A stretch of 35,928 nucleotides of DNA from Klebsiella pneumoniae (GTDB lineage Bacteria > Pseudomonadota > Gammaproteobacteria > Steroidobacterales > Steroidobacteraceae): the NCBI GenBank assembly GCA_945873095.1, contig CAMCBU010000023.1:1-35928 (forward strand), in the 5' to 3' direction. The position numbers and the translations under genes are program-made. Every line of letters begins with the position of its first letter. Within the stretch, counting starts at the first letter, position 1. The notes under the pieces were generated by a model, which worked only from the letters and a program-made list of their open reading frames with translations, had not been told where the DNA came from and searched no databases. Below, in pieces: positions 30,850 to 35,928 of this stretch.

Positions 30850-32835
30850 ATGAACCTCCGGATCCTGCCCGTTTCGTTGGCCCGCCTGCTCGGGCTCTCC
30901 CTGGCCTTGTTGTGGCTGTCTGCCTGTCTCTCGAGCGCGGCACCGAAGGCGCCGACGATCACGGAACAGCCGAAGGACCGTACCGGTTTCGTGACCCAAA
31001 CGGTCAAGTTCGATTTGGGCGTATCGGGTAAGCCGCCGTTCACCTTCCAGTGGTCTCGTAACGGAGTCGTGATCGCCGGCGCGACGGATGCCATCTATGT
31101 CACCCCGGCGTTGACCTTGGCCGATGAGGGATCGAAATACTCGGTCCGAATCACCAACGCCGATGGCTCTGTGACGAGTAACGAGGCGACCCTCACCGTC
31201 AAACCGGGCCCGACTCTGACCGGCCAACCGAGTTCACAGTCGGTCGCACTCGGAGCGAGTGCAAGTTTCACGGTCGCAGGCTCGGGCGAACAGCTCGTCT
31301 ACCAGTGGTATCGCGACGAGTTGCCGATCAGTGGCGCCAATGCCGCGACCTACACCATCAGCGCGACGACTGCGGCGGACGATGGCGCTGTGCTGCGCGC
31401 CTATGTCATCAACCCGGGTGGCTTCGTCGTCTCGCAGGCGGCGACCTTGACGGTCAACGCTGCGCCCGCGATCACCATCCAGCCGGTCTCGCAAACGCTG
31501 GTTGCAGGCGACGCGCTCGCGCTCGGCGTGTCGGCGACGGGCGGTAATTTGCAGTATCAGTGGCGTCGCAACGGCACCGAGATCAGCGGTGCGACGAATC
31601 GCGTGTTGCGTCTCGCTGCGATGTCGAGCGCAGATAACACGGCACTGTTCTCGGTCGTCGTGCGTAACGCGCAAGGCTCGGTGACGAGTGCGAATGCGAG
31701 CATCACGGTGGTCACAGGTGAGGTTGTTGCGTTACCCAAAGCGGTCGCGGACGTCGCCGTCTCCGACACCGGCTTGACCACCGGCGGTTTCGTTTTGGTG
31801 CGCCGTAGCAACGGCAGCATCGCCAGCTGGGGTCACGCGCTCGATGGTCAACGTGGCGATGGCACGGCAGGTGAGGCGACCGACACAATCGCGACGGTCA
31901 AACTTCCTGCGGGGCGTACGGCAAAGGCCGTCGCCGCAGGCGGCTCTCATGCGATGGCGTTGCTCGATGATGGCAGTGTCGTCACTTGGGGCTTGAACGA
32001 TTCAGGGCAGCTCGGTCTCGGTGATGTCGCGACGCGATCCACGCCGACCAAGGTGACGCTGGATCGACCCGCGGTTGCGATCGCAGCCGGGCGTCTCTTC
32101 TCTGTTGCGGTGCTCGACGACGGTCGGGTGTTCACTTGGGGCGCCAACACGATCGGTCAGTTGGGTGACGATGCGCGGATCGCGCAGTCGGTGCCGGTTC
32201 GCGTCAAAGATCTGACCGACGTGATCGAGGTGGCTGCAGGCTCGGAGCACGTGCTCGCGTTGAAGCGCGATGGCTCGCTCTGGGCGTGGGGTGCGAACGG
32301 TTCGGGTCAATTGGGTGACGGCTCGTTCAAGGCGAGTCGCGTACCGGTGCCGACCGGCTTGATCGGCATCTCACGAGTTCGTGCTGGCGGTAATCAGTCG
32401 TTCGCGATTTCCTCACGCCGCGCGATCTACAGTTTTGGCGAGAGTGGTGACGGTCAGTTGGGTCTTGGCGACGCGATCAGCACCGATATCGGCGTGCCAA
32501 GCGCCGTTGCACGAGCGGTCACGGATGCAACAGCCGGTGATCGAACGGCGTTACTGCTCGGCGTGAATGGGCTTGTCAGCTCTGCGGGCGCCAACGAGAG
32601 CGGATCACTCGGCGATGGTGGCACGAGCGCGCGCAAAATCTTTGGTGCTGTGAATGTGTTGAGCAATGTCGTGGCACTCGATTCGGGCGGGCGTTCGTTC
32701 TCGGTTGCGATCGCTGCGGATGGCACGACCTATGTTTGGGGTGACAACACCACCAAGCATTTTGCCAACTCGACAATCGCCGCAGCGGGCACCGGCACGC
32801 CGACGGCGGTGCCGAACTTCGACGCCATTCCGTAA
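30850..32835 (+). CDS. Lipoprotein with three Ig-like domains and a seven-blade RCC1-type propeller
   Basis: 661 residues. Lipoprotein signal with lipobox LSAC and Cys26 as anchor (ATG 30850); Leu at +2 favours the outer membrane. Three Ig-like domains of about 82 residues follow (35-117, 121-202, 206-287), each with a YQW/FQW Trp and ending in TLTV or SITV. Residues about 301-645 form RCC1-type repeats with signature SxxTWGxNxxGQLGxG; seven blades can be counted (first SIASWGHALDGQRGDG, last TYVWGDNTT), a closed propeller. Blades 5-7 are the most diverged. The domains suggest a surface or periplasmic binding protein. The neighbours encode a flavoprotein and membrane protein; shared transcription is likely from the ten-base spacing. 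Confidence 0.88.
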   Translation: MNLRILPVSLARLLGLSLALLWLSACLSSAAPKAPTITEQPKDRTGFVTQTVKFDLGVSGKPPFTFQWSRNGVVIAGATDAIYVTPALTLADEGSKYSVRITNADGSVTSNEATLTVKPGPTLTGQPSSQSVALGASASFTVAGSGEQLVYQWYRDELPISGANAATYTISATTAADDGAVLRAYVINPGGFVVSQAATLTVNAAPAITIQPVSQTLVAGDALALGVSATGGNLQYQWRRNGTEISGATNRVLRLAAMSSADNTALFSVVVRNAQGSVTSANASITVVTGEVVALPKAVADVAVSDTGLTTGGFVLVRRSNGSIASWGHALDGQRGDGTAGEATDTIATVKLPAGRTAKAVAAGGSHAMALLDDGSVVTWGLNDSGQLGLGDVATRSTPTKVTLDRPAVAIAAGRLFSVAVLDDGRVFTWGANTIGQLGDDARIAQSVPVRVKDLTDVIEVAAGSEHVLALKRDGSLWAWGANGSGQLGDGSFKASRVPVPTGLIGISRVRAGGNQSFAISSRRAIYSFGESGDGQLGLGDAISTDIGVPSAVARAVTDATAGDRTALLLGVNGLVSSAGANESGSLGDGGTSARKIFGAVNVLSNVVALDSGGRSFSVAIAADGTTYVWGDNTTKHFANSTIAAAGTGTPTAVPNFDAIP

Positions 32836-32861
32836 CCGCGTATCGATGACGACGCAGGGCC

Positions 32862-33728
32862 TCAGCGGTAACGCTGCCAGCGCCCTTCGCGTCGAATCAG
32901 CAAACCCTCGGGATGATTCACCGTGTCGAGGATCGCCGCCGTCTCGGCATCGGGATTGCCGTCATAGAGCGCCGGTCGATACTTCATCTGAAATGCGGAG
33001 ATGACGTTGCGGGTTTCTTCATCGAGCGTTCCATGGCGTGGCACGACGAAGCCATGTTTTTCCAACTCCGCTTGAAACCACGCGACATCCGGTAGCGCCG
33101 TGTCGTAGCGCGGACGACTGCTCAAGACGAGCTCGGCGTTGGGCCAGGGAATCAATCCGGCATCGGCAAAGCGTTTCCAAGGAAAGAGCGGGCCCGGATC
33201 GGCTTTGCGTTGAGGCGCGATGTCGCTGTGTCCGACGACACGATGCGGTGCGACCGAGTGGCGCTTGGCGATATCCCGGACGAGTGTGATGACCGCATCG
33301 ATTTGCGGCTCGGGGAAGGGCTCGTAGCGACCATAACGATCCCCCGAGTGCCCACCATTGACGATCTCGATGCCGATCGAACTCGCGTTGAGCTCCGTTT
33401 GACCAAGCCAGCTGCTACGCCCGGCATGCCACGCAAGACGACTTTCGTCGACCAAGCGATAGATCGTGGGCGGTTTGACGTCGACGAGATAATGGCTGCT
33501 GACCCGGCCACGAGTCAGAACCTCCAGCGAATCGCGGAAATTCAGATCCGTGTAGTGCAACACGATGAAGCGCGCACGGCTCTCGTGGTTGAGGCTCTGA
33601 TAGCGAGTGTCGATCCGCGGTTTCTCGAGGCTTGCCATACAACCCGACAGCAACAGCAGCGGAGCGAGTATGATCAGGCCCAGGTTTTTAGGACCGGAAG
33701 ATAAGGAGAGAGTCTTCATGGGACGAAC
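32862..33728 (-). CDS. amiD: AmiD-like N-acetylmuramoyl-L-alanine amidase lipoprotein
   Basis: 288 residues from ATG 33728, with GAGG four bases upstream; an ATG nine bases inside (33719) is possible but lacks such a site. Lipobox LSGC gives an outer-membrane lipoprotein. The Amidase_2 domain closely follows E. coli AmiD: VLHYTDLNFRDSLEVL, VSSHYLV, ESRLAWHAGRSSWLG, SSIGIEIVNGG, VGHSDIAPQRKADPGPLFPW, with zinc ligands His of LHYT, His of GHSD and Asp of KADPGP. A C-terminal peptidoglycan-binding domain (about 205-270, VPRHGTLDEETRNVISAFQ) follows. It cuts the amide bond between MurNAc and the stem peptide. Its start overlaps the divergent gene's start. Confidence 0.93.
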   Translation of the reverse strand, partial: VRPMKTLSLSSGPKNLGLIILAPLLLLSGCMASLEKPRIDTRYQSLNHESRARFIVLHYTDLNFRDSLEVLTRGRVSSHYLVDVKPPTIYRLVDESRLAWHAGRSSWLGQTELNASSIGIEIVNGGHSGDRYGRYEPFPEPQIDAVITLVRDIAKRHSVAPHRVVGHSDIAPQRKADPGPLFPWKRFADAGLIPWPNAELVLSSRPRYDTALPDVAWFQAELEKHGFVVPRHGTLDEETRNVISAFQMKYRPALYDGNPDAETAAILDTVNHPEGLLIRREGRWQRYR

Positions 33729-34479
33729 CATACTGCCTCTGCTGGCGACCGTCATCGTCTTGGCGGTCAACGCGGCCGCCAACATCGTGCCACTCAACGG
33801 TCTCAACACGGGCGAATTATCGGCGCTGTACCCAACGGGATTCACGCCGCCCGGTTGGGTATTCAGTATTTGGTCGCTGATCTATATCGGATTGCTGGCC
33901 TTCAGTATCGCCGCATTACGCGGCGCGCCCCGCATTCGCGCCCGCATCGCGCCGCTGATCACGCCCTATCTGCTCAGCGCAGTTGGCAATGCCGGCTGGA
34001 TCTTCGCCTGGCATTACCGGCAAGTGCCGCTGAGCGTGGCGCTGATGCTGCTCGTTCTCGGCTCGCTCATCGTGATCTTTTGGCGTTTGCGGCAGATGCC
34101 GACCTCCACTTGGAGCGAGTTCTTCGCCATCGACGGCGTCTTCGCACTCTACTTCGGTTGGATCAGTACGGCGACACTGGTGAACTTCGCAACACTGTTC
34201 TACGACCGCAGCTGGTATCCCTTCGCACTCAGCATGGACGATTGGGCGCTCATCACGGTGGTGCTCGCGACGGCGATCTACGTTTGGATGGGAGTCGTCA
34301 CGCGCAGCATCGTCTATTGTGCGGTGTTCGTTTGGGCGGCGACCGGAATTTATCTCGGCGAACCTTCGATCACGCAGCCGGTACGCTTGGCCGCAGCGAC
34401 GGGTATCGCAGCCGTGCTCGCCTGCATGATCTGGATGGCTTTCAACCCGCGACGGCGAGCCACTCTGCGAGGACCTTGA
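33718..34479 (+). CDS. Integral membrane protein, weakly TspO/MBR-like
   Basis: 253 residues with seven or eight hydrophobic helices. The N-terminal part, NIVPLNGLNTGELSALYP then FTPPGWVFSIWSLIYIGLLAF, follows the PAGYVFxIWxxIY motif of TspO-like 'tryptophan-rich sensory protein' sequences, but the protein is longer than the 160-residue, five-helix TspO, so ligand binding cannot be assumed. ATG 33718 has AAGGAG nine bases upstream. Its ATG and that of the divergent amiD overlap within CATG or are even interlaced, depending on the amiD start. The 3' end overlaps the convergent hydrolase by 38 bases. Confidence 0.78.
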   Translation: MGRTILPLLATVIVLAVNAAANIVPLNGLNTGELSALYPTGFTPPGWVFSIWSLIYIGLLAFSIAALRGAPRIRARIAPLITPYLLSAVGNAGWIFAWHYRQVPLSVALMLLVLGSLIVIFWRLRQMPTSTWSEFFAIDGVFALYFGWISTATLVNFATLFYDRSWYPFALSMDDWALITVVLATAIYVWMGVVTRSIVYCAVFVWAATGIYLGEPSITQPVRLAAATGIAAVLACMIWMAFNPRRRATLRGP

Positions 34480-35266
34480 ATACCGGAGCGGCGTCCGCCT
34501 CGTTGAAGATTTCGTGGTAGAGACCGTCGAAACGCTTTGACGTGACGCGTGCTCGCGGGGCGACGCTGGCGAAGGCGTCACTCCCTCTTGGGCTCACCAA
34601 TCGATCTTCACCCGCGTAGAGCAGCAAGGTCGGCACGCGCCACTCGTGCGCCTGTTTCAGAACCTGCTCACCGGTGGTGGCGACAAACGCGCCGAGCCGC
34701 GCACAGATGCGGTCATGAACGAGCGGATCTTGGCGATAGGCTTCGACGACGCGTCGATCATGCGAGAGGTAATCCGCATTCAAACCGTTGCCGAGCGTGA
34801 GATTCGGGGCGAGACGCGGCAACCAGCGAACGGCTGCGCGTTGCCAGGCAGCCATATCGATAGCGAGCGCGGGCGATGAGAGCACGAGCGCATCGGGCTG
34901 CACGAAACCTCGCGCGACCGCCGCAGTGGCGAGCAAGCCACCGAGACTATGCCCTAGCAGGATGCGCTGCACAGGTGCCGTCGGTTCGGTTGCGCGCCAG
35001 ATATCCCGCAGATGTTCGAGGAGTTGATCGTCGCTAGCGAGATGACCTCGCGCACCGGTGGACTCGCCGTGGCCGTATTGGTCGTAGGCCAGCACGTCAC
35101 AGCCGTGGGCGAGTAACTGCTCAGCCGTTTTTTGATAGCGACCAGCGTGTTCGCCGAGACCGTGTACGATCACGATCTGCCTTTTAGCCTGCGGCAGGCG
35201 CCAGTGACGTAGCCGCAAGCTTGCGCCATCATCGGTAGTGACTTGACTCAATTCTGCTTCGGTCAT
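34442..35266 (-). CDS. Alpha/beta hydrolase, monoacylglycerol-lipase/lysophospholipase-like
   Basis: 274 residues. Serine aminopeptidase S33/Hydrolase_4 type (COG2267): VIVHGLGEHAGRY, AYDQYGHGESTGARGHL, nucleophile elbow LLGHSLGGLLA, catalytic Asp in LLLYAGEDRLV, and catalytic His in GLYHEIFNE. Unlike the Tat hydrolase at 19327, the Ser-Asp-His triad is complete. Substrate is probably a monoacylglycerol or lysophospholipid. There is no signal peptide. ATG 35266 has GAGG seven bases upstream. It overlaps the convergent membrane-protein gene by 38 bases and lies downstream of the terminator of the second TonB-dependent receptor. Confidence 0.92.
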   Translation of the reverse strand: MTEAELSQVTTDDGASLRLRHWRLPQAKRQIVIVHGLGEHAGRYQKTAEQLLAHGCDVLAYDQYGHGESTGARGHLASDDQLLEHLRDIWRATEPTAPVQRILLGHSLGGLLATAAVARGFVQPDALVLSSPALAIDMAAWQRAAVRWLPRLAPNLTLGNGLNADYLSHDRRVVEAYRQDPLVHDRICARLGAFVATTGEQVLKQAHEWRVPTLLLYAGEDRLVSPRGSDAFASVAPRARVTSKRFDGLYHEIFNEADAAPVFKVLAEWLAVAG

Positions 35267-35292
35267 GCCGCTAGCCTCGCAGATCGTAGCCC

Positions 35293-35324
35293 CAAAAGAA
35301 AAGGCCCGCCAATCGGCGGGCCTT
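35293..35324 (-). terminator. Intrinsic terminator of the second TonB-dependent receptor
   Basis: On the minus strand a perfect 10-bp stem (35324-35315 with 35310-35301) with a four-base loop is followed by TTTTCTTTT (35300-35293 region). It begins 25 bases after the receptor stop codon and separates it from the lipase-like gene. Confidence 0.9.
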
Positions 35325-35349
35325 CTCGTGTCACGTGGTGACGGATCGC

Positions 35350-35928
35350 TTAGAAGCGATAGCCGACGTTCACGAACGCACGACGTCCGAGGATGTCGTA
35401 GTTGCTGATCGCGATCGCGTTACCGATACGGCTCGCGCCGGAACCGGTCGAGACGAACGGCGGCTCTTTGTCGAAGACGTTGTTCACACCGACAATGGCT
35501 TCCCACTTGTCGGCGCGATAACGCAGCGACATGTCATGCTGGAAGTGCAGGTTGGTCGACTGGTCGTACTTCGCAGAGACGCAGTACGGAGCCAGCGAGG
35601 CGCTGACCGTCGCACAGTTCGGCAAGCCGATACCACCGAACACGTCGCCACCGAAGAACTTGTCGTTCGTCGTCGCCGAGAACGAGTCGATGTTCCAGTT
35701 GAAGGTCCACGGACCACGCTCGAAGCGCAGATCGAGGCTCGACACCCACTTGTTGTTGTAGGGTCGGCCGCGAACGCTGACGTTCGGCGAGTCACGGAAC
35801 AACTGCGACGAGTCGACGAAGTTATAGGTGACGAGAGCCTGGGCGGTGAAGCGCGTCTTGCCGAAGCGCTTGTCGAAACGCACCGTCCAGTCCGTGCCTT
35901 CCACGATCTGGTTCGAGATGTTCACGTA
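35350..35928 (-). CDS. TonB-dependent receptor, C-terminal part only
   Basis: 192 residues of the beta-barrel end are visible; the frame stays open to the window edge, so the plug and most of the barrel lie outside. Typical late-barrel features are seen: VGVNNVFDKEPPFVS, SNYDILGRRAFVNVGYRF, ending in Phe as outer-membrane barrels usually do. It carries a Cys pair (GLPNCATVSASLAPYC) in a loop-like segment. It is a different receptor from the one at the left edge, not its missing part, because both contain the C-terminal end. The GTG at 35925 is internal. A terminator follows it. Confidence 0.92.
   Translation of the reverse strand, partial: YVNISNQIVEGTDWTVRFDKRFGKTRFTAQALVTYNFVDSSQLFRDSPNVSVRGRPYNNKWVSSLDLRFERGPWTFNWNIDSFSATTNDKFFGGDVFGGIGLPNCATVSASLAPYCVSAKYDQSTNLHFQHDMSLRYRADKWEAIVGVNNVFDKEPPFVSTGSGASRIGNAIAISNYDILGRRAFVNVGYRF

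Noticed and set aside
33916-34581. 221-residue open frame antisense to the membrane protein gene
   Set aside because: Charged, repetitive translation with no family signal, opposite a clear multi-helix membrane protein.
3-35928. The two TonB-dependent receptors as halves of one broken gene
   Set aside because: Both pieces contain a C-terminal barrel end and each has its own terminator; they lie at opposite window edges on opposite strands.
1-35928. CRISPR arrays, tRNA/rRNA genes, insertion sequences, integrases, attachment sites
   Set aside because: No spaced direct repeats, no transposase or integrase translation and no tRNA-like cloverleaf were recognised on reading both strands; short elements could still be missed by eye.

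Overview
The window is GC-rich, densely coded DNA of a Gram-negative bacterium. It has two TonB-dependent outer-membrane receptors, outer-membrane-type lipoproteins, a secretin, and Tat and Sec export signals. The receptor style, a Tad pilus locus, a NikR regulator, a YghU-type glutathione S-transferase and an AmiD amidase fit a proteobacterium, probably a gammaproteobacterium of the Steroidobacter/Nevskia kind. That placement is inference; no rRNA or tRNA gene is present to anchor it. Genes are tightly packed, with many 1-4 base start/stop overlaps, and no gene-free stretch exceeds about 120 bases.

Layout. Positions 1-2618 (+) hold a TonB-dependent receptor cut at its 5' end and closed by a strong terminator. 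Positions 2684-5812 (-) are a three-gene operon: a ferritin-like di-metal protein, a small periplasmic protein and a TPR/2OG-Fe(II) oxygenase fusion. Positions 5836-14263 (-) are a Tad (tight adherence) pilus locus: flp, cpaB, cpaC secretin, cpaE, tadA, tadB, tadC, a TadG-like protein and two TadE-like pseudopilins. A cysteine-rich secreted protein of unknown function (14310-15254) lies just upstream of flp. No prepilin peptidase is in view. Positions 15367-16212 (+) are yghU, convergent with a molybdopterin oxidoreductase (16209-18344, -).

Positions 18383-20232 (+) encode two coupled exported proteins: a lipoprotein with the active-site cysteine pair of formylglycine-generating enzyme, and a Tat-exported alpha/beta hydrolase lacking the usual Ser/His catalytic residues. 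Then come a gene of unknown function with an ASCH-like partner (-), a CpeT-like secreted protein (+), an EamA transporter (-), an exported VOC protein (-) and an NlpC/P60 peptidase (+). Positions 24628-28358 (-) run LysR regulator, NikR, exported Mn-type superoxide dismutase, Tat-exported solute-binding protein.

Divergent from the LysR gene, 28465-32835 (+) encodes an FAD dehydrogenase, a 65-residue basic protein, a six-helix membrane protein and a lipoprotein with three Ig-like domains and a seven-blade RCC1-type propeller. This is the best candidate for an uncharacterised system: a flavoprotein with its own membrane partner under LysR control. The window ends with amiD (-) and a membrane protein (+) whose starts overlap head to head, a monoacylglycerol-lipase-like hydrolase (-) and the 3' part of a second TonB-dependent receptor (-).
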